From positions 1,550,001 to 1,614,000 of the forward strand of contig JAHQRK010000002.1 in assembly GCA_019828595.1 (NCBI GenBank): a DNA stretch of 64,000 nt. The letters run 5' to 3'. The DNA is from Aphanomyces cochlioides (lineage: Eukaryota > Oomycota > Saprolegniomycetes > Saprolegniales > Verrucalvaceae). The notes beneath the pieces are model-generated. The model made no database searches. It had not been told where the DNA came from and saw only the letters and a list, made by a program, of their open reading frames with translations. Numbering within the stretch: the stretch's first letter is position 1; the number at the start of each line of letters is the position of its first letter. The translations under genes and the position numbers were made by a program. Shown here in pieces: positions 41,701 to 54,571 of this stretch.

Positions 41701-44700
41701 CATCAGACAGATTAAAGAATATTTCGTCCTCCGAGGACACATTGGAGCTCGAATGTCTGGATGCTTCAGTCAGATTTTGCAACATGGATGACAAAAAGCC
41801 TTTCAGAACTTGATTCACGGTAGGTTTCTTCGAAGATGTGAGTGACTGATACATGAGCGCTCGGGTCATGGCCCATGTGCCTGCGAGAAGCTTGAGTAGA
41901 GGAAGTTTCTTGGAAATGTTGCTTCTCTTCAGCGAAAGAGGCGATGTCTCTTGGGGTGTATCACTAACGGCATTGCGATCCATCTCTCGCATCAGAGATT
42001 CAAATAATGCTTCGGATGTCACGCTTGGCTGGTCGTTCATGCATGCTCCAGCTGTGGGCGCATCTTTTGCATTTCCATCCTTGGCCTTCTGACCAGAAGA
42101 CTCACTACGTCTACCAGTTAAAATGTACGAGCTGTAGAACCCAGCAGCAATGGCTACAACATCATCTGAAGAGAGAGAGCTTGACGGAATTGGCAGCGGT
42201 AAGTCTGCAGACGGGAGTGTTCGAGCACCAGCACCAAGTTGACCCTTGTTGTTTCGACCAAAGACCATGACTCGACCATTTGCCAAGAGAATAAGTGTAT
42301 GGTAGCAGCCGCATGCCGCTGATATGACTTTGGAGCCAGCAGGAAGTGGCACTGTCTGTGGCAGGTTTCGGTGCTCTTTGCTTCCAATGCCCAATTGGCC
42401 GTAGTCGTTACGACCAAAAGTAATGAGCTTGCCCTTATCTGTAATAAGAGCTGAGTGGTAATAACCGCTCCAGCCGTTCACAACCTTGTCATCACTGTCG
42501 GTGAGCTTCATATGTGTTGGAACTTTGACACTTCTTGAATGGCCAAGCCCAAGTTGGCCATAGTCATTCTTGCCGCACGTGTAAACATCACCACCGGCAG
42601 TGACGATGACAGTATGATAGAGCCCGCACGAAACTTTGGTCACGACTTGGCTCGATAATGCGTCTACAAGTTGTGGTGTGTGCTGATGCTGGGTATGGTC
42701 AAGACCAAGTTGACCACAGTCATTCATGCCAAATGTCAGCAGCTCGCCATGGCTTGTCACAACTGCACTATGATGATAACTTACTCCAGCAGTGACAATT
42801 ATATATTTCTCGTGAAGCGATTCGATGAGTTTGGGTGTGTGGCTCTTTGAAATGGTTGATCCCAGACCCAGCTGACCACGATCGTTGTAGCCCCATGAGT
42901 ACGCTGAACCATCTTGGGCAACAGCAATCATATGTTCGCAGCCATTTGCAGCAGCAACCATAGCAATCGGTATACCAGATAAGGCTCGCACTGGCGCTGC
43001 CAACACTACACGCTCTTCAAAGGTTCCATTCCCGCATTGACCACTTTTGTTGAGGCCGCAAGTGTACACAACACCATCGCGCATGACGACAGCAAGAACT
43101 TCATTTCCCCCCGTCATTTGTTTGACGCTCTTTGAAGTGAAGAGGGGGACGTGTTCCAGCTTGCTAGTTGAGTTGCAGTGACCAAGGCAGAGTTCCCCAT
43201 AATTGTTTTGCCCGCAGGCGAATAGCTCGACATCATCGAAGATATCGTCCTGGATAGGAGGAGATAAGGCAGCACTACCATCGTTGCCCTCTCCAGAGGT
43301 AATGATAGAGGGTTTGGTGACATCGTACAGAGCTTGCACTGTTTTGTACCACTGATCTCGTGCAACGCATAGGACCGAAGTGGCAGCCTCCCCTCGGTCT
43401 TCCTCTTCACTCGGCACACACGCATAAAAACCAGTGTCCAGTGGACCGCGCTTGTCGTCGTAACAGCTAGGGCAGAGCTTTATCCGTTCGTCGTCGTCGT
43501 GGATGTAGCATATTCCAGGTAACGGGCAAACATTGCACTCCGTGCACATATATTCTTCCCAAAACAGCTCGCTGTATGCGGGTCCGTTATCTTTGTCAAA
43601 GGCGCCACAAAAGCCCAAGTAGCCAACATCAATATTAGTTCCACTCGGAGATGCCCGTAACAACTTTACAACTATGTATCGCCCAGTGGTGGGTGCAGAA
43701 AGTCGTTTAGACACTTGAGAGCAATTTCCATCGAGGACAAAAAAGAGGACAGGAATGGTCTCGTCACGCTTCACGTGTGCATCTAGAGGAGCCTTTGGTA
43801 GTGTCGCAAATTCATCTGGGGTGAGACCATTGTAGGCATCCAGTTCATCCAAGTCAGGTGGGGAGCTCATGATAAAGACGATTGCGTGTTGCAAAGGGGC
43901 TGTGTAACTTGCACCAGGACCTCGAGCCATAGCGTATGTAATGCAAAACGGAGTGTCCGTCGCGTGCTTGAGGACAATCGTAACGTTTTGCATACTGGCT
44001 GAACTGTAGACGGTGGTGTCATCAACGAGAACATTCGTCACGGCATGGTTGGTACTAAATTCGCCACCATCGCAACTCTGGACGTGGAACTCTAGTAGTT
44101 TTCCGATTTGTTTCTCAGTGGAAGTCGCCGAAGCGATTGTTCCCTTTGAAGTGGGGTAAATCGATAAAGGAGGCAAATGCGGTCGAGGCGTGGGGTGAAA
44201 ATTGGTAAAAACGATCGCTCCATTACACAGTACTGAGAGAGCTGGAACGTACGGAGAAGAAATTGTTGAGAGATCTATGGAGTGAACGATTGCGTCTTTG
44301 CGCTTTTGGTATACTGTGAGTTTTCCATCGTTAAAGTCAAATAGAATTCCAACAAGTTTGTCACCCGAGTCTTGCTCAAAATCGTCATATTCGAGGTGGA
44401 GACCATCCTCGATCGCCCCAGACACTGCAGAAAATGTTGCGTCGACTATACCAACGATGATCGACGCACGAGACGTAAACACGCTCAATTCCACGTACAA
44501 ATGACCCTCTGTGAAGCTCTTGTTCGTAATGACGGTCTCGACTTGAGGCGTCGTAAGCATACAATCTCCAGCGACAATGGTTGAGCAGTCGTTGGATAAA
44601 TGGAGATTTGGACCTTTCGTGCAGCCACTCCAACCAAGGGCGTGTCCACCAAAAGATTCCGGCACTAATCCACCAGCAACAAATGTAAACTTTGATCCAG

Positions 44701-47700
44701 AAGAAATGCCAAGTCGAGCAGGGACAGGCGCGTACAAATCCCATTGAAGCTCTCCGTCCACAAGTCCTACAAACGGGAAAAAAATACCATTGCTGCTGAT
44801 CTGTGCAAGAGAGAGTGAGTGAATCTTTTTAATTCCAGCGTAGACTTCAAGAATTTTGGCCTCACAATCGACCAAAATCCCAATTGGTTGGAGACGGGGC
44901 CAAACATGGAACGGCAATGGAGATCCATCTAGCTTTTCTTTGGTAACCAAGATCCCCATCGAAGATCCAACATTCCCGAAAGCACTGTTCACATTCGAGC
45001 AACCATTGCTGACCCCAACAAAAATTGGAAATGCACCTTGATGTCTCCAAACGATCTCCCAATACCATCTTCCCTTAGAGAGTGGTCGAGCTGCGATGGC
45101 CAGTCCACCACCAGCATCCACGAGACTTGAGGAGTTAAAAGGGTCATTTGGAGCCTGGGTAGAGGTAACAACATGGGTGTCATTCTCAACGTGTATTGTT
45201 CCGCTCGTGAAGAAATGCATCGTACTGGAGCCAATCCCCACTGGAAGGATCGGTGGTTTGTGGTGGACCGATTCGATGCTCGAAGAGTCGTCGTGGTCTT
45301 CTACAGAAAAAAGTTGCTTCCAGCTTGACCAGCTAACCATATCAGCCAAGAACGAGGGGAGGCAACTCGATGCAATATGCGGCCAATCATCTGGTTTGTA
45401 GGGGATACTGCACACATCTAGTGCGAGCAGCAATTCATGAACGTGCTGGTGCATTGATTGAACAGAAGGTTTCATCTTGTCAATCGCAACTGTACAATAC
45501 GATTGTTTCATTCCTGTGACGACAGTAGACGCATGCTCGAGGAGGTGTGAAACCAGTGAGAAAAATTGCTCTCCAATGGCTTGGAGTTTTTGACGTCCAG
45601 CAAGTTCGATTTCATGTGAGTAGTGCACTTTTTCATTTTGCGCTTTGCTTTGAAATGATGTTGCGAGTGTGGGGAGTAAATGAAAACGTGCGGCTGGGAT
45701 ATTAGCTGTGCAACGTAAAAGTGTAAAAAAGATCTCGAGGCCTTGTAGTCGCTGAATTGCGCGGAGTTGGTGGTGTTCAAGCAGCTTTATCATCTCATGT
45801 TCCACAGATGTGTCTTCGGTTTGCTGTAGAAATGCAAAAATGTCCGTTTGTATTCTCTCGTCCTCCTCTTCAATCATTTCCATCGATTTTGTCTCCATAA
45901 GACGATTAAGTTGCCGCAACCACAACTGCTGTTGCTCCTCAGGTACACTCGAAGGCTCGGCTGGTGACACACGAGCTGCAACTCCGTGTTGCGAGAAATC
46001 TACGGAGTAGGTCATGCAATGTAGTTATGAAATTGTACCGAAGGGTGTGCTCGAAATTCCTGGTAGAATCTTTAATGGGGAGTAGTTGGTCTCTTGAGCT
46101 AATACTGGTACTGCAGCAAGCTTGAGCAATAACCGAGCTCGTGCTACGATCGGGTCGCATACTTGCTTGTACAAAATCTGCTGTCGTTCTTTGGCACCTT
46201 CATTGTCTTCATCCTCTGTAACTTTGCCCTCACTACCCCAATAACCATTTCTTAAATATGTCTTTGACTTTGGCTTACCTCGAGCTCACTGCTAATTTTT
46301 GCTGCTCGCGGACGATCCTAAAGTAATTATCAATCTACCAATTGATAGTGGCTTTCCTGACCATCTTCGAAGTTGCAAGGCAGAGCGCCAGGCATCCAGT
46401 AGAGCTTCACCTGGGATGCCTTCTTTTGTGACAGGATCACTCATGTACGACACGTGGGTGTGCTTGATGAGGACGGCAAAAGTCGAGCGCACGGCTCGAT
46501 CCACTGCTTCATATCCCCCACTTTTCTCCAAAGTACGCTCAACACTATCCACACGTTTCAAGCGAGTAGATGCTGCACGCAATTTCGGGTTCAGGTGAGC
46601 GTCAGGATCTAGGGCTGCCTTCACCTTTTCAATTAATTTTGCGCCAGCGCCTTCATTGTCCAGAATTTGCTGCAGAATGCGATCATTACGATCGTCCCTC
46701 CCAGTGGCGGATGCTTCTTCTAGTCCGCCTCGAAATAATGGGGAGCTGGTCCATCGGCCGAGATCCCCTGAGGTAGAGTGAGGTATCGTAGATGTGTCTT
46801 CACCGAGAATAAGCGCTGATGCAAAACGACTGCCAACATAGGAAAGTAGTTTTTGAAAATCGTGTAGCCACACGACATGTGTTGCCCAGTCGCTATCATA
46901 ACATGAAGATGGGGTCTTGGTCACTGTCAAGACAGTGCGAGTTGAATTTTGTTGGCTACCATTTTTGAGCGCGAGGTGCGGCGTCAAAATTTCCCAAGAA
47001 AATTTTAGGCAGACTTTTGTTCCATCATATGAAACCCGAGAGAGGTCGTCCGTGTCACCGTTGTATCCGATTGTCAAGAATCGACTCTGAAGCACATTCG
47101 AAGTGGATGAAGATAACAGCACACGATGCAATTCAAAGTTGCGAACTGTGAGGTTTAGTCGGCTGAAAGTACCAGTTGTTCGGAGATGCTCCCATAACAT
47201 CATTGCTAATTCAGATCCAGGGAGAGAGTGCGAGGAAAGACCTAACAATTCGGCAAGACTCGCAGATAAAGTGACTGTTGGGCATTGTAAAAGCTGATTG
47301 TCGTCAATTGATAAGACTGAGACTGAAGTGTGAGAACCAGAATGTGGAACAACAACTGAAGGGTCGACTGTGTCGTGAGCATTGAGAAATTTGTGAATCT
47401 TGTCCAGCAATGTCTCCAAGTTCTTCCATAGATCAGCCATGCAAGTAACAAAGTTGGATTGAATGGAAGGAAGGCTGCACATACTGAGGAGAATAAATGG
47501 GAGGAACCTTGCGGGAAAGCTCATGTCAAGAAAAGCAACGATCGTGGCGGGAGGAAGAGCATAATTTGAGGTTGTGTCTAGGATTCGCTCCATGTAGTGC
47601 AACAACTGAGTTGAGATATGCTTTGTAATCGGCCATCCTTTGTCGCTCTCAGATACCCAGAAAATTGTAGATCGCAGGAGAACATTGAAACACTGAAATT

Positions 47701-50700
47701 CGGTTGATGCATCTATGTTGTGGGGGTCATTAGACCTGACCAAGGTTCCAAGGGCTGTCTCTGTCTTCAACCAAAGAGCTTGAAGTAGAGTATCAGCAAA
47801 CGCAGCGACAACATTAAAAACACGAGCGCTGTCGGTTCCTTCGAGGACCGATTCACTCATAAGCTCAAAAAGAGCCTTGGGACTTGAAAAATTTGGTACA
47901 AGCATTGGCACGAGAAGCTCAGAAACGTCGTTACCGCTCTTGTTTTGTAGGAGACGAGTCAGCACCTGGAGGCGATCGAAGAGCGACGGGAACATAACGG
48001 AAAAGCCACAATTTATTGCTGCAACTGTCTCTCGTTGAATAGCATGACATAACCATGCTACATCATTTGGAGTCGAAGCTGAAGGAACGAAGTCGGCCAG
48101 TCGAAATAGGAAATCACGAAGTTCACAGAGCACCCCATTAGATTCTGTAACTCCAAAGCCAAAGTCTTCCAAGCTCAAACCAGAGGTCGAGAGCTACAAC
48201 AAAATGTAAGTTTGATGAAGCTCGGATTGATGTACCTCAAAGAAGTTGAACTTTACTAGACGAAGAACAACGAGCAAGGGGTACAGTGATTCCCCTGTAA
48301 GCGCTGTCACGTTTTCGAGATCGAAGAGTGGCTTGGCAAGAAGAAGCAACATGTCTAAGAGGATAACAAACGATTGCTCTTTTGGATCGATACAAAGAGA
48401 TCGGTAAGAGCTTCGAGATGGCTGAACACTATCAGTAGCATCGACCGGAGGAACATCACCACCAAGTAACCGATCTAGATGTGCGAGGATACAGGTGGCT
48501 GTATCTTTAGCTGTTGGTGGGCAGTGATTTGGTGACTTCTTGGCTCGAAGAGAAGCCAAAACTGTTGAAGCTTTTCCCACGAGCAGAGACGGGGTAGCTG
48601 AAGTCGTGGACTTAGCGATTTTTACAGAGGATGTTGGTGTTAATACTCGAATTGTTGTTTCCCACTTGGTCAATTCTTCACCTCCATAGCTCACACGACC
48701 GCCATACAATATAACCCCTTGAGATCTTTGGGAGTCAAATGCACAAACAGAACCGACGGGGACAAAAAGAGCCGCTCGGGAAATGCCGGTGACCGTGTCT
48801 TCAGCGGCAATTTCGACATTTGTCCAAGTTGCTCTGGTAAGTGAATAGGCCCACAAATCATTCAATAGTTCTCCCTTGTGAGTTTCTCCTCCATTTACCC
48901 AAATTGTCCCAAGGTCGGAAGCAATGCTATAGTGCATGCGAACACTTGGAAGCGGAGGATTGTATCCAGAGTCGTTCGAGTCTCTCGGAGTGAAGATATA
49001 GTCGTCATGGCAGAGATGCCACACCCGATCAAACGTATTGTATCTCCATAAATCAGCGCGAAGGCGGTCTTCTTTGTCGAGGCCACCAAATATGTAGACA
49101 CTCTCACCAACAACACACGAAGAGCAGCCTGCACGCGGACCAGGGTCTAAAGCAACCGATGAAGGCAGCTTAGCCCACGACATATCTTCGAGAGATAGAA
49201 ACCAAGTGTCGCCAAGGAGGGTATCATCAGTTGTGCGTCCACCGTAGACGAGGACAAGCGTTTCAAGACGAACGCGGATTGCACCTGCAGTGTGGTGTGC
49301 TCGGGGTGGTGGAAGGGAAGTTGTTGACGTTCCCTGGATAAGCTCCCATGGTGGGAACGAGCCATCTGCGTTAGAAATCGTGGAACATCGGTACAGGTCC
49401 AAGTGCCGCGACACAGGGCCATCTGCTTCGCCACCGATTACAAGGAGAGTGTGGTCATCGACTAAAACTGCTTGATGATACCGAAGGCCAATTGGTAGAT
49501 CACTCCATCGGTCCCATCTGTGCTCTGTTTGAGAATACACCCATACTTTGTTGGTTGAGACACCTTTGTCTCCAGTTGGACTGGACAACATGCCTCCAAT
49601 GACAAACAATCGACTTCCAACAAGGACACGAGCCGATCCTTCAAGTGCCTCTGGGGCAGACGGCGCTGACGGAAGTTCAGCCATGACAACTTCAGAAACA
49701 GGCGTCCCGATCGCCCGTGCAATTCCTTCAACACCACCAACAGGAAAGGCAAAGGCTCGGTGGCCTAAGTTAAGCCGTATCACTTCACCACGTTCTAGTG
49801 AAATACCCGGCATAAGTCCTCCTCGAGTATCTGATACGTCAATAGTGAGGTTTGAGTAGGCAACACCCAGGTCTTGACCATTGCGATAAAACCGCATCTC
49901 GCGGGCGTCAAGGTCCAGGAGGCAACCAATAACGTCACCAGCTTTCCATTTATCGCCGTACGCAGAAGAGCCTGAATTCCATCGGCGTTGACGATTGCCG
50001 TCGTATGACCACGAATGTGCGTGATCGCCAACTCCTTCACCTTGGTCAGAGCTGCCTTGGAAATAGCCATCAATCCAACCGATCTGAATCAGCCCGGAGG
50101 TGATAACTTCGACTTCATAAAACCACTTGCCACGGTAAAGACTCACGCCGACAGTACTAAGTGAGCCAAAGTTACTCAGCCCTTCTATTTCTCCGCTCCG
50201 ATCAATATCCACACGCCCGCAGAGTGTGACAACCCAACTCTGATCAGCCACATCAGTTGCATCTTCTGAAGCTTCTTTCCGTCGCTCAACAATTAATGAT
50301 GTCGTGTAGAAACCAGCTGCAATGTCGAGAACGCGACGATTGCTTTTTTCAGGTCGAACCTTGAGCGGCACGGGTAAAAGCGAGTCTGTATTACCTCGGT
50401 TCCCCAGTTGACCTTTGTTATTACGGCCAAAAACAAACACTTGGCCTTGTTCTGACAGTATAACGGTGTGGTAGCATCCGCATGCGGCTCGAGTGATGCG
50501 ATTCGTGACGGGAATAGGCTGTGGTACGCTTTGGTGTACTTTGGTTCCAATTCCTAGCTGACCATAGTCGTTTCTCCCAAATGAAAACACTTTGCCACTC
50601 GAAGCAACTGCAAGCGAGTGGTAATATCCACATGTAACAAAACAAATTTGCTCGTTGGGTGTAGACACAAGGCATGGGGTCTTGCTTTGTCGATTGTGAC

Positions 50701-52285
50701 CAACACCAAGCTGCCCATAATCGTTTTTGCCAAACGTGAAAAGTTCACCAGCTGATGTGCACACAACAGTATGGTAGAGCCCACAGCTAACGACAGTGAC
50801 CACATAGCCTTCCAGTGCTTTGACGTGCTGCGGGAAGGACTGATGCGTCGTCGTATCTTGGCCGAGTTGACCACAGTCGTTCATGCCAAAAGTGTACAAA
50901 TCCCCCTTCTCAGCAATAATTGCGCTGTGGTGGTAACTTACAGCTGCAAAAATGATTTTCTTGTCTCGAACGCTCTCGAGAAGTTTAGGCTGGTGAATCT
51001 TGGTTGTGAGGTTTTCATGGCCCAGTTGGCCACGATCATTATAGCCCCATGAGTACGCAAGTCCGGTATCTGTCAGAGCGATCATATGCTCACAGCCATT
51101 GCTTGCTGCAATAAATCGGATCTTTTGAGATCGAAGTGCTTCGACAGGGCGCAGGAGCATAACTCGCTCGTCAAAGTGTCCGTGGCCACATTGACCGCTT
51201 TTGTTGAGCCCTGCTGTAAGTACAACACCATTGTTGGTCAGGATGGCCAGGATTTCATTGCCACTGACGACCTGCCGGATATCGTCCCAGCCACCAAATG
51301 GCACAAAAGTAAGTTGATGGCGCTCAATGTCGTCGCCAACTCCAAGTTCACCGTACGAGTTTTGCCCACAACAATAGAGTTCGCCCGATGCTTCGCAAAT
51401 CCCATAGAGAGACTGTTCCTTGACTGCAGACAATTTCGCCAAGAGTGCATTTAATTCCACTGTTGCATTGGGATGCGATACCATCCACAGTACGGACGAG
51501 AGCAAATATGTTAGCGAGCCACGGACAAGCGCTAGCTCAGCAAGAGTTGCGACCGATTGTCGGCAGATGGTGTCTTCCACGGTAGATTCACGCTCTCGAA
51601 TTGGAGTTGCTGCATGAATGAGGAAGTCGCACAACAAGTCAAACGACTGGCTTGCACTTGGGCTGAGGTACATTCCGTCTAAATACGCAAGTGGTTTGAG
51701 AGCTGAAAAGGTCGAGAGTATAGTTTCGAGAGCTCGGAGATATGTTTCACCAGAGCCTTCTCTTCGAGTCGCCTTCATGAGTTGAATTGCCAAATTCCAT
51801 CCAAGAACCATGCAATTTTGAGTTGGTAGCGGTAGTGGAGGAGGACTAATTTTGCGTTGGCTGGATGAGACGCTCCGCACGGCTAGCAATCGTTGCTCAA
51901 ACTTGTACTTTTCTTTCTTTATCAAGGTATTTACACCTTGTAAAGTTTGGAGGTACATCTGAATGCGCGTGTCGAACTCAGATGAAGCAGATGATGCAAG
52001 GTCGGCTGATGTGTCGTCTGTCCTTTTCGTGCCTTGCACTTCTCTTGCGAGTTTTGATATGTGATGGAACAGTCCCTTGATCGAGTCCACAGAGTCCACT
52101 ACAACGTCGACTTGTTGCGCTTCATGGGCATTCCATCTTCCCCCAGCATCGACGACATCGTTGGATATTGTGGGTAATTTTGTGAGTGCTGGGCTGAGTT
52201 CCAAGAGGCGGCTGAGCGCGCCTTTGCTTTCTTTTCCTTCGTCACATCCATCGTTCAAGTCTTTATCTAGAGTCAATTGACCCAT
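32779..52285 (-). CDS. Giant HERC-like HECT-domain E3 ubiquitin ligase
   Basis: Eleven exons (52285-48236, 48193-46362, 46317-46279, 46232-46039, 45999-39071, 39030-38851, 38809-38249, 38208-33637, 33590-33435, 33389-32984, 32942-32779) total 19083 nt, exactly 6361 codons. Domains by residue: RCC1 propeller about 290-668; SPRY 680-845; Kelch 875-1210; two SPRY-like 2297-2645; ZZ-like finger 2845-2905; second RCC1 propeller 2960-3335; FHA about 4065-4165; SPRY 5119-5329 and 5475-5645; UBA 5690-5745; HECT about 5985-6360. The catalytic Cys is residue 6307 in LPLAHTCFFSIDMPAYSS. HECT ligases accept ubiquitin on this Cys and pass it to substrates bound by their N-terminal modules. Start: ATG 52285 (an in-frame TTG lies 42 nt upstream). 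The gene is larger than human HERC1/HERC2 and its Kelch and FHA modules are not in those proteins. Confidence 0.88.
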
Positions 52286-52484
52286 AGGACTTGTCTCTTC
52301 TTCTGTCGCCGGGTGTCCCTTCGCCAAGTACCCACACCCGGAATTGATTCTGAAAGATCCAACTCAAAGATCTGTCGTGATTTCCGGATACAAGAATCCC
52401 GGATACATTATCCGGAGAAGATGATCAATTAAGTACGCTATATACGGATATTTATCCGGATTTCCAAAATCCACATCCCGTAGA
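52286..52484. promoter_or_regulatory. Divergent promoter with five TATCCGGA-type motifs
   Basis: The 199 bp between the HECT ligase start (minus) and the BAR-gene start (plus) holds five copies of a CCGGATA/TATCCGG motif within about 80 bp (52383-52390, 52399-52405, 52408-52416, 52443-52450 in the weaker form TACGGATA, and 52451-52463). An initiator-like TCAGAATCAATTC (minus strand) is at 52341-52353. The motif is self-complementary at its core, so it can serve both directions. Confidence 0.5.
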
Positions 52485-53378
52485 ATGCCACGTCATTTTT
52501 GCACTATCATGGACAAGACTAACCACGACGAAGCGCCGCTCGTTGAGAGAGAAAAGACTCAAGCGGTGTCAGTGCGAATCCAGAATGCGCTACGTCGATT
52601 CACGCAAAAGCACATCGTGAGCAAACTTGGGCATGAAGAACCAGCCGTGTTCAACCACATCGAATATGAGAACGAAAAGAGAAAGTACTTGGCGTTGCTG
52701 CAACATCTAAAGAACCAGGAAGCATCGCTATGCAAGCTTTCCCAATCCATGATGCGCATGTGCAATCATTTCGCTGGTATTGACAGCAGTCTGGCTAGGT
52801 CTTGGCGATACTCTGGTTGATATTGGTGAAGCGAATGAACGTATCAAAATGGATCGCACCGACACCAACCTTCACGACTTCCTTCAGCGCATCCAAGTGC
52901 ACACATCTACGCTCGCTCCAGATGTTTTGACGATAGCTTTGCCATCCTTGCAAGCAAATATATCGCGCATGGAAGATATCGTACGCACCGGTGCCTAACA
53001 TTTCGACTAATTTGTCGATGAGATATCCCAGATACAAGAGCGCGACAACCTCGAGGCAGACTTTCACATTGCGTCCCACAAGGTGTGCTTTTTTTCTCAC
53101 TATGTCTTTCTCTGTGTCTAGTATGAGAGAGTGAAGCGCAAGGGCAAGATAGACTCGATGCGTGAAACAAGCGCAGAGGTATATCAGCTCCTTGTTGAAA
53201 TCTGCGTGACTTGGCACTGTAGATGCATCGAGCACAACAAACACTTGTCGTTGCATCGCATCAGCTTATCTGCGACTTTCAACGAGTGAATCAAACCAAA
53301 GGACAATTGACCGAAAACTCGCTGCGCTTAGCTTGTGCATCCATCGGACATCTCATGGAGCGCATGGCGCGTGATTAA
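52485..53378 (+). pseudogene. BAR-domain (amphiphysin/Rvs-like) gene, decayed
   Basis: Reads as a helical BAR protein: RRFTQKHIVSKLGHEEPAVF, EYENEKRKYLALLQHLKNQE, SLCKLSQSMMRMCNHFAGID, then after a frameshift near 52790 LGDTLVDIGEANERIKMDRT and LQANISRMEDIVRTGA. Two TAA codons follow (52996 and 53008). The frame resumes as FVDEISQIQERDNLEADFHI, splices over a 41-nt intron (about 53081-53121) to YERVKRKGKIDSMRETSAEV, and shifts again to ICDFQRVNQTKGQLTENSLR and the end at 53378. BAR domains sense or induce membrane curvature in endocytosis. At least two frameshifts and two stops mean this copy is dead. It is divergent from the HECT ligase gene. Confidence 0.55.
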
Positions 53379-54571
53379 GTCTTCTTCAATATCGAAACAT
53401 GTGTAGCGCGAATTTTACGTTGGCAGCCCTACCTTCGCCTCGGTCACTTTCACTGGAATCACTACACGTCGACATGCAAAAAGACTTTGTTGGGGTGTTT
53501 CAAGGTTGCGAAACAAATGTCCAACCAGGGATGCAAACAAAGCTGACTCGGTGCGAGTCACACGCCTGAACGCTCCATTGCTCAAGCGAATTTCCGTGAA
53601 AATCCACCGAGTCGTCGACTGGAGCTCCAACAGGTGGAACTTGAGCATTGTGATGATGGCGTGGGGCCTTGCATGGAAATTCGTCTGAGCGACGGCGACG
53701 TTAATACGTGCGACACACACGGCATCGGCTTTGTAGCATTCCTGATTGGACGCCAGTTTTGCATATCGGGAACCAAGGCAAGGATGGCGATACTCGCAAG
53801 GATATACTAACGTAAATCATCATGAGAACCGAAAAGTTCAAGCGCAAGTATTTCAATAAGTTTTGCGAGTTTTTTCTAGTTCAAGTCGCAAACGAAAGAT
53901 TGAATTTGGAATTCAAAGAACAGACAAAAAGTAAGCGATTTTAGTCTCCATTACGAGTCCTTAATGCTGTCCAAAGTTTCATTTTGCTTACTTTTTGGGA
54001 ATCGTGAGTGAGCACACAATTTAATCTTGAATAATGTATCAAAATGTAGGTGAGATATTAAGGTTTAGGGTATACATATTCAAAGGAAATATTAAATTTG
54101 AGAGATATAAGGTTTGAGGATGAGAGAAGCAACAGTCCGAGTTTGCAGAAAGCGCGCCATTTATCCGGCTTCCGAATAAATAAAAACATTGAAATATGGA
54201 GGTTCTTCTCCTTAATTTCTACTGGTGCTCACTCACGATGCCATGCTCACTCATGATTTACGTTATGTATGTCAAAGGAGACGAGGAATGACTTGAATGT
54301 GACATTCAAATACTTTGTTCGCTTGGCGCCTGACTATTTTTTGTGAGATGGCTGAAAGAGACCCTTCTTCATTACGAGTTGGTTGCGATATCATTGAAGA
54401 CTAGGTGAGGTAGCGCCTCGAGCTGAAATTCACGATACATCTATGGCCGTCTCACACAAACTGCCTATCTCCTGGTCCTAGATTGCCTGATGTTTTCAAT
54501 GAGACGAGATGAAGGAGAGATTGTGAAAACCAACGCGAAATATATTCATCCACGAACAAATCGAGCGCAGC
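53379..54571. other. Intergenic 3' of the BAR relic and AP-4 epsilon
   Basis: About 1.2 kb. Plus-strand patches at about 53402-53570 (LHVDMQKDFVGVFQGCETNV) and 53610-53810 (VELEHCDDGVGPCMEIRLSD) read like coding remnants in different frames and may be further decayed 3' exons of the BAR gene or of another lost gene. The rest is AT-rich with a small inverted-repeat element at 54001-54239. Confidence 0.35.
54001..54239. mobile_element. Candidate 239-bp MITE with 15-bp perfect inverted termini
   Basis: ATCGTGAGTGAGCAC (54001-54015) is exactly complementary to GTGCTCACTCACGAT (54225-54239). The interior is AT-rich and non-coding. No clear target duplication is visible, so it could also be a simple inverted repeat. 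Confidence 0.45.

Noticed and set aside
39011..46015. Separate genes for the RCC1/FHA block, the 48-52 kb RCC1/Kelch block and the HECT block
   Set aside because: Introns of 39-46 nt with good splice sites link all blocks with exact frame preservation, and the apparent starts (for example MTYSVDF at 46015) are only intron sequence read through.
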